Origin: Pseudomonas marginalis
Lineage (GTDB): Bacteria; Pseudomonadota; Gammaproteobacteria; Pseudomonadales; Pseudomonadaceae
Direction: 5' to 3'
Assembly (NCBI RefSeq): GCF_900105325.1
Contig: NZ_FNSU01000003.1
Span: forward strand, 4,167,501-4,231,500
DNA: 64,000 nt
Made by a program: the position numbers and the translations under genes
Notes under the pieces: generated by a model
Databases searched by the model: none
Told to the model about the DNA's origin: nothing
Seen by the model: the letters and a program-made list of their open reading frames with translations, nothing else
Part shown: positions 48,608 through 56,924 of the stretch, in pieces
Layout of the letters: every line of letters begins with the position of its first letter
Numbering within the stretch: the first letter of the stretch is position 1

Positions 48608-49030
48608 TTACAGGCCGGACATCTTCTTGATCGCGCCCTTCAGGTCATCATCCGAGCAATCCGCACAGGTGCCTTTAGGCGGCATGGCGTTGATACCGGT
48701 AATGGCCTTAGCCAGGATGCCATCAAGGCCGCCCTGGTGGTCGGCGCGTTCTTTCCAGGCAGCGGTGTCGCCGATTTTCGGCGCGCCCAGCAGCCCGGTA
48801 CCGTGGCATGCGTTGCAGTGCTTGGCGATGATGTCGTCGGGCGTCTTCGCAGCGCCCCCGCCCGCAGCTACCGCCACTTCCATGCCCTTGCACTCCTGGC
48901 CCTGGACGCAGACTTGGCCAACCGGCTCCAGGCGCTTGGCAATGTCATCGTTGGTCGCAGCTTGAGCGCTGACAGCCCATAGGGCCAGTACGGTTGCTGG
49001 TGCAGCCAGCATTTTCATAATTAGGTTCAC
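48608..49030 (-). CDS. cycB: Cytochrome c5
   Basis: A 140-residue periplasmic c-type cytochrome. The signal peptide ends AQA; the haem motif CNACHG is near residue 71, methionine ligand in INAMPPKGTC, and two extra cysteines in GTCADCSDD are typical of c5. It should pass electrons in the respiratory chain. A GTG start at 49030 (GAGG eight bases upstream) is preferred; an internal ATG at 49018 is possible. Confidence 0.88.
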   Translation of the reverse strand: MNLIMKMLAAPATVLALWAVSAQAATNDDIAKRLEPVGQVCVQGQECKGMEVAVAAGGGAAKTPDDIIAKHCNACHGTGLLGAPKIGDTAAWKERADHQGGLDGILAKAITGINAMPPKGTCADCSDDDLKGAIKKMSGL

Positions 49031-49198
49031 GCGTTCACCCTCAATGGTGGCTATTCACGCCTGCGGCCACGGTTTCGCAGGCGGCGAAAGTATAACGGTT
49101 AGCCCGCCTGGCCGAAACAACCCTATTAAATAAAGGGAGATTCGGTCTCACGGAATACAGCTCGGGGTCTCTGCAACGCTGGCAGGACGCCTCTTTTG

Positions 49199-49747
49199 TT
49201 AAAAGTTCGCGGGTGTGGCTGCGCTGATTAGTCGCGCCGGCACATCGAACGGATTACGGAAACGATGAGGCTTGGTGCTTTCAAAGTAGTAGCTATCGCC
49301 GGCTTCGAGCACAAAAGTTTCAAGACCGACCACCAACTCCAGACGGCCTTCCACCAGAATCCCGGTTTCCTCGCCCTCGTGGGTGAGCATTTCTTCGCCT
49401 GTATCGGCGCCAGGCGGGTAGATTTCATTGAGAAACGCAATTGCCCGGCTCGGGTGCGCACGGCCCACCAGCTTCATGGTGACGGCGCCGTCGGAGATGT
49501 CGATCAGCTCATTGGCTTTATAGACGATCTGCGTCGGTATTTCCTGGAGGATCTCCTCGGAAAAGAACTCGACCATGGACATGGGGATGCCGCCCAGCAC
49601 CTTGCGCAAGGAACTGATCGAGGGGCTGACGCTGTTTTTTTCGATCATCGAAATGGTGCTGTTGGTGACACCCGCGCGCTTGGCGAGCTCACGCTGGGAA
49701 AGACCCTTCAGCTTACGGATGGATTGCAGTCGTTCACCGACGTCCAA
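49199..49747 (-). CDS. pauR: PauR, XRE-cupin repressor of polyamine catabolism
   Basis: A 182-residue regulator: N-terminal XRE HTH (RLQSIRKLKGLSQRELAKRAG, about 6-26) and C-terminal cupin domain (LTHEGEETGILVEG, ESTKPHRFRNP). It matches the PuuR/PauR type; in P. aeruginosa PA5301 (PauR) represses polyamine catabolism, and its position next to dadX is the same here. The start is a TTG at 49745-49747 with GGAGG eight bases upstream. Confidence 0.85.
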   Translation of the reverse strand: MDVGERLQSIRKLKGLSQRELAKRAGVTNSTISMIEKNSVSPSISSLRKVLGGIPMSMVEFFSEEILQEIPTQIVYKANELIDISDGAVTMKLVGRAHPSRAIAFLNEIYPPGADTGEEMLTHEGEETGILVEGRLELVVGLETFVLEAGDSYYFESTKPHRFRNPFDVPARLISAATPANF

Positions 49748-49863
49748 TGCGGGAGCCTCCTAGGATTCAGGCGTTGTTGTAATTGAGCGTTATCATGGCG
49801 ACAGCGTTCAGTATTTACAACACTTGGGCCTAAATCCCAGGGAGCTGTGTTCGTCCCTGTCGC

Positions 49864-50937
49864 TCAAGCGCCGGAATAGAGCCTTGGCACACGACGCAGG
49901 TTGCAGAAGATCTGGTACGGGATGGTCTCGGCAGCGGCGGCGACGTCACTGGCGAGGATATTTTTGCCCCACAGCTCCACCGTGGAACCAAGACCCGCCT
50001 CGGGGACGTCCGTCAGGTCGATACACAGCATGTCCATGGACACGCGACCCAGCAATTGGCTGCGCTGCCCCGCCACCAGCACCGGCGTGCCGGTGGGCGC
50101 ATGGCGCGGGTAGCCGTCGGCATAGCCCGTGGCAACCACGCCGATACGCATCGGTTTAGGTGTGATGAACCGGGCGCCGTAGCCCACCGGCTCGCCGGCT
50201 GGCAGTTCACGCACGCAGATCACTTTCGATTCCAGGGTCATCACCGGCTGCAAACGCGCGGCCAAGGCCTGGTCCTCACCAAACGGTGTGGCGCCATAAA
50301 GCATAATGCCAGGACGCACCCAGTCGCTGGATACGCTCGGCCAGCCCAGGACCGACGGCGAGTTGCGCAGGCTGACCTCCGCCACCAGGCCCTGGCGCGC
50401 CGCATCGAATACCGCCACTTGCTCGTTGCTGCTGACGCAATCGAGTTCATCGGCACGGGCAAAATGGCTCATCAACACAATCTTTGCGACTTTGCCGCTG
50501 GCCAGCAGGCGCTGGTAAGCCTCGTGGTAATCCTTGGGGTGCAGGCCAACGCGGTGCATCCCCGAATCGAGCTTGAGCCAGATGGTCAGCGGCGCGCTCA
50601 ACCGGGCCTGTTCGATGGCCTCCAGTTGCCACAGCGAATGCACCACGCACCAGAAATCATGCTCGACGATCAGCGGCAACTCGTCGGCTTCGAAAAAGCC
50701 TTCCAGCAGCAGCACTGGCGCGCGAATACCAGCGGCGCGCAACTCCAGCGCCTCCTCGATGCACGCCACGGCAAACCCGTCGGCCTCGGCTTCCAGCGCC
50801 TGGGCAACGCGTACGGCACCATGGCCGTAGGCGTCGGCCTTGACCACGGCGAGGGCCTTGGCCCCCGTGACTTCACGGGCCAGTTGGTAGTTATGGCGCA
50901 AGGCTTGGAGGTCGATCAGGGCACGGGCAGGACGCAT
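49864..50937 (-). CDS. dadX: Catabolic alanine racemase
   Basis: A 357-residue PLP racemase: K33 in VVKADAYGHGAV and a catalytic tyrosine in VGYGARFITP. It turns L-alanine into D-alanine for oxidation by DadA (dadX) or for the cell wall. The neighbouring dadA, ridA and dadR identify it as the catabolic enzyme. A hairpin terminator lies upstream (50964-51001), so its expression may be partly separate from dadA-ridA. Confidence 0.94.
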   Translation of the reverse strand: MRPARALIDLQALRHNYQLAREVTGAKALAVVKADAYGHGAVRVAQALEAEADGFAVACIEEALELRAAGIRAPVLLLEGFFEADELPLIVEHDFWCVVHSLWQLEAIEQARLSAPLTIWLKLDSGMHRVGLHPKDYHEAYQRLLASGKVAKIVLMSHFARADELDCVSSNEQVAVFDAARQGLVAEVSLRNSPSVLGWPSVSSDWVRPGIMLYGATPFGEDQALAARLQPVMTLESKVICVRELPAGEPVGYGARFITPKPMRIGVVATGYADGYPRHAPTGTPVLVAGQRSQLLGRVSMDMLCIDLTDVPEAGLGSTVELWGKNILASDVAAAAETIPYQIFCNLRRVPRLYSGA

Positions 50938-50963
50938 GGCGGCAGGCTTCTAGGCGGCAAAGT

Positions 50964-51001
50964 GAAGAAAAACCGGCGCCGACCAACAGCGTCAGCACCG
51001 G
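50964..51001 (-). terminator. Terminator or attenuator between ridA and dadX
   Basis: Minus strand: CCGGTGCTGAC pairs with GTCGGCGCCGG (two G-U pairs) around loop GCTGTTG, followed by TTTTTCTTC. It lies after ridA and before dadX, so it can reduce read-through from dadA-ridA into dadX. Confidence 0.6.
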
Positions 51002-51016
51002 GAGAGGGAGCGTTGT

Positions 51017-51370
51017 TTAAGGCAGCGCGGCCATGACGGACAGCTCTACCAGGATTTCCGGTTCGCACAGCCTGGCTTCAACCGTGGCGCGGGCCGGGGC
51101 GACGCCTTTGGGCAGCCACTTGTCCCACACCGCGTTCATACCGGCGAAATCGGCGTCGATGTCCTTCAGGTAGATCGTCACCGACAGCAGCTTGGTTTTG
51201 TCGGTGCCGGCCAAGTCCAGCAAACGTTCGATATTGGCCAGGGTTTCACGGGTCTGCTGTTCGATCCCGGCGTTCATGTCGTCACCGACTTGCCCGGCCA
51301 GATACACGGTACCGCTGTGAACAACGATCTGGCTCATGCGCTCATTGGTGAGCTGGCGCTGGATTGACAT
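51017..51370 (-). CDS. RidA family reactive intermediate deaminase
   Basis: A 117-residue RidA/YjgF protein: HSGTVYLAGQVGDD, the R in ARATVEARLCEP that binds substrate carboxylate, and the usual trimeric fold. It hydrolyses imines such as those released by DadA. Its ATG at 51370 has AGGAG upstream, and its start lies 29 bp inside the end of dadA, so translation is coupled. Confidence 0.9.
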   Translation of the reverse strand: MSIQRQLTNERMSQIVVHSGTVYLAGQVGDDMNAGIEQQTRETLANIERLLDLAGTDKTKLLSVTIYLKDIDADFAGMNAVWDKWLPKGVAPARATVEARLCEPEILVELSVMAALP

Positions 51371-52643
51371 GTTTTGCGGACTCCTGGTGGTTGCCATAAC
51401 GGGAAATATCGAGGCCTTCGGCGCTGATCTGCGGCGTTTTCTTCGCCATCAGGTCGGCCAACAGGCGACCGGAGCCGCACGCCATGGTCCAACCGAGAGT
51501 GCCATGGCCGGTGTTGAGGAACAGGTTCTTGAACGGCGTGGCACCGACAATCGGCGTGCCGTCGGGTGTGGTCGGGCGCAGGCCGGTCCAGAACGTGGCT
51601 TCGGCCAGATCGCCGCCCTGAGGATAAAGGTCGTTGACGATCATCTCCAGGGTTTCACGCCGACGCGGGTTAAGCGACAGGTCAAAACCGGCTATTTCAG
51701 CCATGCCGCCGACGCGGATGCGGTTGTCGAAACGGGTGATGGCGACCTTGTAGGTCTCGTCGAGAATGGTCGACGTCGGCGCCATCGCCGAGTTGGTAAT
51801 CGGCACGGTCAGCGAGTAGCCCTTGAGCGGGTACACCGGCGCCTTGATCCCCAGCGGCTTGAGCAGCTTCGGCGAGTAGCTGCCGAGGGCCAGCACGTAG
51901 CGGTCGGCGGTTTCCAACTTGCCGTCGATCCATACGCCGTTGATGCGGTCGCCGGCGGAGTCGAGGCGCTGGATGTCCTGTTCGAAGCGAAACTCCACAC
52001 CCAACTGCTTGCACATCTCGGCAAGGCGGGTGGTGAACATCTGGCAGTCGCCGGTCTGGTCGTTGGGCAGGCGCAGGGCACCGGCGAGAATATCGGTGAC
52101 GCTGGCCAGGGCCGGCTCAACACGGGCGATACCGGCGCGGTCGAGCAGCTCGAACGGCACACCGGACTCTTTCAAAACGGCAATGTCCTTGGCGGCGCCA
52201 TCCAACTGGGCCTGGGTACGGAACAACTGGGTAGTCCCGAGGCTGCGGCCTTCGTAGGCGATGCCGGTTTGCGCACGTAATTCGTCGAGGCAGTCACGGC
52301 TGTACTCGGACAGGCGCACCATGCGCTCCTTGTTCACCGCATAACGGCTGGCGGTGCAGTTGCGCAGCATCTGCGCCATCCACAGGTATTGGTCGATATC
52401 GGCAGTGGCCTTGATCGCCAGCGGCGCGTGGCGTTGCAGCAGCCACTTGATGGCCTTGAGCGGCACGCCCGGCGCGGCCCATGGCGATGCATAGCCTGGG
52501 GACACCTGGCCGGCGTTGGCGAAACTGGTTTCCATGGCAGCCGCAGGCTGACGGTCGACTACAACGACTTCAAAGCCGGCCCGCGCCAAATAGTAGGCAC
52601 TGGTCACACCAATGACGCCGCTACCTAAGACCAGAACGCGCAT
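51342..52643 (-). CDS. dadA: D-amino acid dehydrogenase small subunit
   Basis: A 433-residue FAD enzyme: dinucleotide motif VLVLGSGVIGVTSAYYLARA at residues 3-22 and a C-terminal GHGTLGWTMACGSG segment. It oxidises D-alanine and other D-amino acids to 2-oxo acids at the membrane, feeding electrons to quinone. AGGATATAAAAATG is the start region. Divergent from dadR, which activates it in P. aeruginosa. Confidence 0.96.
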   Translation of the reverse strand: MRVLVLGSGVIGVTSAYYLARAGFEVVVVDRQPAAAMETSFANAGQVSPGYASPWAAPGVPLKAIKWLLQRHAPLAIKATADIDQYLWMAQMLRNCTASRYAVNKERMVRLSEYSRDCLDELRAQTGIAYEGRSLGTTQLFRTQAQLDGAAKDIAVLKESGVPFELLDRAGIARVEPALASVTDILAGALRLPNDQTGDCQMFTTRLAEMCKQLGVEFRFEQDIQRLDSAGDRINGVWIDGKLETADRYVLALGSYSPKLLKPLGIKAPVYPLKGYSLTVPITNSAMAPTSTILDETYKVAITRFDNRIRVGGMAEIAGFDLSLNPRRRETLEMIVNDLYPQGGDLAEATFWTGLRPTTPDGTPIVGATPFKNLFLNTGHGTLGWTMACGSGRLLADLMAKKTPQISAEGLDISRYGNHQESAKHVNPAPAHQ

Positions 52644-52703
52644 TTTTATATCCTCATCACGGGCTTAGCCGCTGACGTGTGTTATTCGAGCAATGATGGG
52701 CGC

Positions 52704-52709
52704 AGTATA
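52704..52709 (-). promoter_or_regulatory. Candidate -10 element of dadA
   Basis: TATACT on the minus strand, 61 bp before the dadA ATG, with no good -35. A weak -35 agrees with activation by DadR, the divergent Lrp-type regulator. Weak evidence. Confidence 0.35.
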
Positions 52710-52799
52710 AAAAGCAATCACCAGTGCATTTCACTATATAAATGCCTATATTTGGCGACAATTCTCGGCAAAAACCCTTTTCACAGAGGCGTATCCCCT

Positions 52800-53288
52800 A
52801 TGCGTACCAACACCCAGACCAAGCGGGAGCTGGACAAGATCGACCGCAACATCCTGCGCATCCTGCAAACCGATGGGCGAATTTCGTTCACCGAGCTGGG
52901 GGAAAAGGTCGGGCTCTCCACCACGCCGTGTACCGAGCGGGTACGGCGACTGGAGCGCGAGGGGATCATCATGGGCTACAACGCGCGTCTAAACCCACAG
53001 CATTTGAAGGGAAGTTTGCTGGTATTTGTCGAGATCAGCCTCGATTACAAATCCGGCGACACCTTTGAAGAGTTCCGCCGCGCCGTGCTGAAACTGCCCC
53101 ATGTCTTGGAGTGCCACCTGGTCTCGGGAGACTTCGACTACTTGGTGAAAGCGCGGATTTCCGAGATGGCCTCGTACCGCAAATTGCTCGGCGACATCCT
53201 GCTCAAGTTGCCCCATGTGCGGGAATCGAAGAGCTATATCGTGATGGAAGAGGTCAAGGAGAGCCTCAACCTGCCTATTCCCGATTAA
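52800..53288 (+). CDS. dadR: DadR, Lrp/AsnC family regulator
   Basis: A 162-residue Lrp-type regulator: HTH (LDKIDRNILRILQTDGRISF, then LSTTPCTERVRRLEREGII) and RAM/AsnC sensing domain (HVLECHLVSGDFDYLVKAR). Divergent from dadA. P. aeruginosa DadR senses alanine and activates dadAX. The ATG at 52800 gives the usual N-terminus; an upstream extension is not conserved. It ends in a 4-bp TTAA overlap with the YkgJ gene. Confidence 0.93.
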   Translation: MRTNTQTKRELDKIDRNILRILQTDGRISFTELGEKVGLSTTPCTERVRRLEREGIIMGYNARLNPQHLKGSLLVFVEISLDYKSGDTFEEFRRAVLKLPHVLECHLVSGDFDYLVKARISEMASYRKLLGDILLKLPHVRESKSYIVMEEVKESLNLPIPD

Positions 53289-53638
53289 ACCAGCACCTGC
53301 CGGGTGCTCGCCATGTATTCATGGATCTGCTTTTCCACCCGTGGATGAATCAGCTCCACCGGCCCCCGCCCATTGGGGCATGGCAAGGTCTTCGTGGTAC
53401 CGAACAGCCGACAGATCAGCGGCCGCTCGTCATACACGGTGCAGCCGTGGGGGCCCAGGTGCACACAGTTCAGCTCGTCCATTGCGGCGTCCTGCTCGGC
53501 AGCGGTCTTGCGTGGCAGGCGCGACATCTCCTCGGGCGAAGTGGTGACCGGCCCACAGCAGTCGTGGCAGCCGGGGACGCACTCGAACGAAGGAATCTGA
53601 CGGCGCAGCGCGCTGATTTTCTGACTGTTGCAACTCAT
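53285..53638 (-). CDS. YkgJ family cysteine cluster protein
   Basis: A 117-residue protein with FECVPGCHDCCGPV (C-x3-C-x2-C-C), NCVHLGPHGCTVYDERPLICRLFG and a C-terminal cysteine. It belongs to the YkgJ/CxxCxxCC zinc or iron-sulfur binding family, function unknown. Located between dadR and the amine oxidase, divergent from the latter. Confidence 0.85.
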   Translation of the reverse strand: MSCNSQKISALRRQIPSFECVPGCHDCCGPVTTSPEEMSRLPRKTAAEQDAAMDELNCVHLGPHGCTVYDERPLICRLFGTTKTLPCPNGRGPVELIHPRVEKQIHEYMASTRQVLV

Positions 53639-53753
53639 CGAAACAGGTACCGAACGGCGAATAGAGGTGGATTCTGAAGCAAAACGCCCCGCGCAGACAG
53701 CTTCGTCCGACCGCTGTATCCTGCGTCAAATTTTCCAAACAGGGATGCTCCCC

Positions 53754-55046
53754 ATGACCGCCAGCGCCCGGCACACCTCTTCCTACTACGCCGCCAGCAG
53801 CGTACCGCAACCCGACTACCCGGCGTTGACGGGCGAGGTGGGCGCTGATGTGTGCGTGATCGGCGGCGGTTTCTCCGGGCTCAACACGGCCCTGGAGCTG
53901 GCTGAGCGCGGCTTCAGCGTGGTTCTGCTGGAGGCGCGCAAGATCGCCTGGGGCGCCAGCGGGCGCAATGGCGGCCAGTTGATTCGCGGCGTCGGTCATG
54001 GCCTGGAGCAGTTCACCAACGTGATCGGCACCGATGGCGTGCGCCAGATGAAGCTGATGGGCCTGGAAGCCGTGGAGATCGTGCGTGAACGTGTCGAACG
54101 CTACCAGATCCCCTGCGACCTGACCTGGGGCTACTGCGACCTGGCCAACAAGCCTCGCGACCTGCAAGGCCTTGCCGAAGACGCCGAAGAACTGCGCAGC
54201 CTTGGCTATCGCCACGAAGTACGCTTGCTGCAAGCGAGCGACATGGGCAGCGTCATCGGCTCCGACCGCTATGTGGGCGGCATGATCGACATGGGCTCGG
54301 GCCATCTTCACCCGCTGAACCTGGCGCTGGGTGAAGCAGCTGCGGCGCAGCAGTTAGGCGTGCGTTTGTTCGAACAGTCCGAAGTCACGCGTATCGACTA
54401 CGGCCCCGAGGTCAAGGTGCACACCGCCCAGGGCCATGTGCGCGCCAAGACCCTGGTGCTGGCCTGCAATGCCTACCTGAATGGGCTGAACCCGCAATTG
54501 AGCGGCAAGGTGCTGCCCGCCGGCAGCTACATCATCGCCACCGAACCGTTGAGCGAAGCACAAGCCGCCAACCTGCTGCCGCAGAACATGGCGGTGTGTG
54601 ACCAGCGCGTGACGGTGGATTACTTCCGGCTGTCCGCCGACCGTCGCCTGTTATTCGGCGGCGCCTGTCACTACTCCGGACGCGACCCCAAGGACATCGG
54701 CGCCTACATGCGGCCAAAGATGCTGCAGGTGTTCCCACAGCTGGCCGACGTGAAGATCGATTACCAATGGGGCGGCATGATCGGCATCGGCGCCAACCGC
54801 CTGCCGCAGATCGGCCGCCTGGCGGATCAGCCCAACGTGTATTACGCCCAGGCCTACGCAGGCCACGGCCTCAACGCCACACACCTGGCGGGCAAACTGC
54901 TGGCCGAAGCCATCAGCGGCCAGCAGCAGGGGCGTTTCGACCTGTTCGCCCGGGTGCCACACATCACCTTCCCCGGCGGCAAGCACCTGCGCTCGCCGCT
55001 GCTGGCCTTGGGAATGCTCTGGCACCGTCTCAAAGAGCTGGTCTGA
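53754..55046 (+). CDS. pauB: FAD-dependent amine oxidoreductase (PauB/PuuB type)
   Basis: A 430-residue DAO-family flavoprotein: VCVIGGGFSGLNTALELAER (FAD motif), GRNGGQLIRGVGHG and the C-terminal YAGHGLNATHLAGKLLAEAI. It resembles gamma-glutamylpolyamine oxidases (PuuB in E. coli, PauB in P. aeruginosa). Its place, next to dadR and near pauR and kauB, matches PA5309 (PauB4) as I recall. It should turn gamma-glutamylputrescine-like amines into aldehydes that KauB then oxidises. The ATG at 53754 has AGGG at the right spacing. Confidence 0.82.
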   Translation: MTASARHTSSYYAASSVPQPDYPALTGEVGADVCVIGGGFSGLNTALELAERGFSVVLLEARKIAWGASGRNGGQLIRGVGHGLEQFTNVIGTDGVRQMKLMGLEAVEIVRERVERYQIPCDLTWGYCDLANKPRDLQGLAEDAEELRSLGYRHEVRLLQASDMGSVIGSDRYVGGMIDMGSGHLHPLNLALGEAAAAQQLGVRLFEQSEVTRIDYGPEVKVHTAQGHVRAKTLVLACNAYLNGLNPQLSGKVLPAGSYIIATEPLSEAQAANLLPQNMAVCDQRVTVDYFRLSADRRLLFGGACHYSGRDPKDIGAYMRPKMLQVFPQLADVKIDYQWGGMIGIGANRLPQIGRLADQPNVYYAQAYAGHGLNATHLAGKLLAEAISGQQQGRFDLFARVPHITFPGGKHLRSPLLALGMLWHRLKELV

Positions 55047-55271
55047 TCAATCGCGCCAGAAGGGTTTCAAGCCTTCCTGGCGGGCTTGCTCCAGGGTCAA
55101 CCCAACGTCGCGCAATTGCTCGCGAGTCAAGTGCAGCAAGGCCTTGCGCGTATGGCGGCGGTGCCAGAACAAGCTCCAGCGGCTGATCTCGCGCGGCGAC
55201 GTCGCCCGCTCTTGCCCAGCCTGCAATTCCTGACTGTGTAACGTCAGCCGCACATCACTCATGCCGTTCAT
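55047..55271 (-). CDS. DUF1127 family protein
   Basis: A 74-residue basic protein with C-terminal DUF1127 domain (WHRRHTRKALLHLTREQLRDVG then GLTLEQARQEGLKPFW). Small proteins of this family bind RNA in some bacteria and affect phosphate or carbon metabolism. The start at 55271 has GAGGGG seven bases upstream. Its stop abuts the pauB stop (TGATCA) in the opposite direction. Confidence 0.85.
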   Translation of the reverse strand: MNGMSDVRLTLHSQELQAGQERATSPREISRWSLFWHRRHTRKALLHLTREQLRDVGLTLEQARQEGLKPFWRD

Positions 55272-55333
55272 TTTGCTGCCCCTCATTTGCCTGTTGCCAT
55301 GAGTGGCTAGAATGGGCGAGCAGACAAAACCAT

Positions 55334-55414
55334 TACAGATTCAACCAACCTTTATTAAATCCATACAGACACTGCCTATGCGCGGCTGAATCCTGTATTT
55401 TCCCCCTATCTGTA
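55334..55414. promoter_or_regulatory. Four TACAG/CTGTA motifs before MocR gene
   Basis: TACAG at 55334-55338 and 55364-55368, then CTGTA at 55393-55397 and 55410-55414. The first and last are part of TACAGAT and ATCTGTA. The set lies between DUF1127 and the MocR start, so it may be the binding area of the MocR regulator. Confidence 0.4.
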
Positions 55415-55437
55415 CTGGTCCCCTGGGAGCGACCGCC

Positions 55438-56862
55438 ATGACGCTTTACGTCAACCTCGCCGAATTGCTGGGCACACGCATCGAACAGGGGTTCTATCGC
55501 CCTGGTGATCGACTGCCGTCCGTACGCGCCTTGAGCGTGGAGCACGGGGTCAGCCTGAGCACCGTGCAGCAGGCGTATCGGTTGCTGGAAGACAATGGCC
55601 TGGCGATGCCCAAGCCCAAGTCTGGGTACTTTGTACCGGTGGGCCGGGAGTTGCCGGCGCTGCCCGAGGTCGGCCGCCCGGCCCAGCGCCCGGTGGAAAT
55701 CTCCCAGTGGGATCTGGTGCTGGAACTGATTCGCGCCGTTCCGCGCAAAGACGTCATACAGATGGGCCGCGGCATGCCGGACGTATTGTCACCCACCCTC
55801 AAACCCCTGCTGCGCAGCCTGGCCCGCGTCAGCCGGCGCCAGGATCTGCCGGGGCTGTATTACGACAATATTCTCGGCTGTATGGAACTACGCGAGCAAA
55901 TCGCCCGGCTGTCATTGGATTCTGGCTGCCAACTGACGGCCGAGGACATCGTGATTACCACCGGCTGCCACGAGGCGCTGTCCGCCAGCATCCACGCCAT
56001 CTGCGAGCCGGGCGATATCGTCGCGGTGGACTCGCCCAGCTTCCACGGGGCCATGCAGACCCTCAAGGGCCTGGGCATGAAAGCCCTGGAAATCCCCACC
56101 GACCCGATCACCGGCATCAGCCTCGAAGCCCTGGAACTGGCACTGGAACAGTGGCCGATCAAGGTCATCCAGCTGACCCCCAACTGCAATAACCCGCTGG
56201 GCTACATCATGCCGGAAGCGCGCAAACGCGCATTGCTGACCCTGGCCCAGCGCTTTGACGTCGCGATCATCGAAGACGATGTGTATGGCGAACTGGCCTA
56301 CAGCTACCCACGCCCGCGCACCATCAAATCCTTCGACGAAGACGGTCGTGTGCTGCTGTGCAGTTCGTTCTCCAAGACCCTGGCGCCAGGCCTGCGCATT
56401 GGTTGGGTCGCTCCGGGCCGGTACCTGGAGCGGGTACTGCACATGAAGTACATCAGCACCGGCTCCACCGCCACGCAGCCGCAGATCGCAATTGCCGAGT
56501 TTCTCAAAGGGGGTCATTTCGAACCGCATTTGCGACGGATGCGCACACAATACCAGCGTAATCGCGACCTGATGCTCGACTGGGTCAGCCGCTACTTCCC
56601 TGCCGGCACCCGCGCCAGCCGCCCACAAGGCAGCTTCATGCTGTGGATAGAACTGCCGGAAGGCTTCGACACCCTCAAGCTCAACCGCGCACTGGTGGAA
56701 CAAGGCGTACAGGTGGCTGTGGGAAGCATCTTTTCCGCGTCGGGCAAGTACCGTAACTGCCTGCGCATGAACTACGCTGCCAAGCCTACCGCCCAGATTG
56801 AAGAGGCCGTGCGCAAAGTCGGCGCTGCCGCGATCAAGATGCTGGCCGAAACGGTGGACTGA
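55438..56862 (+). CDS. MocR family regulator (GntR HTH with aminotransferase domain)
   Basis: A 474-residue protein: N-terminal GntR winged helix (about 1-70; LPSVRALSVEHGVSLSTVQQ), linker and fold-I aminotransferase domain with PLP lysine in SSFSKTLAPGLRIGW and NCNNPLGYIMP. MocR proteins use PLP and an amino compound to sense the effector. Its location beside an amine oxidase and a DUF1127 gene suggests control of an amine pathway. Target not known. Confidence 0.88.
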   Translation: MTLYVNLAELLGTRIEQGFYRPGDRLPSVRALSVEHGVSLSTVQQAYRLLEDNGLAMPKPKSGYFVPVGRELPALPEVGRPAQRPVEISQWDLVLELIRAVPRKDVIQMGRGMPDVLSPTLKPLLRSLARVSRRQDLPGLYYDNILGCMELREQIARLSLDSGCQLTAEDIVITTGCHEALSASIHAICEPGDIVAVDSPSFHGAMQTLKGLGMKALEIPTDPITGISLEALELALEQWPIKVIQLTPNCNNPLGYIMPEARKRALLTLAQRFDVAIIEDDVYGELAYSYPRPRTIKSFDEDGRVLLCSSFSKTLAPGLRIGWVAPGRYLERVLHMKYISTGSTATQPQIAIAEFLKGGHFEPHLRRMRTQYQRNRDLMLDWVSRYFPAGTRASRPQGSFMLWIELPEGFDTLKLNRALVEQGVQVAVGSIFSASGKYRNCLRMNYAAKPTAQIEEAVRKVGAAAIKMLAETVD

Positions 56863-56924
56863 CCTTTCGCAAGAAACCGCCGTCATATGTCGACAACCGC
56901 CCTGACCTGGACACGACTCCCTTG

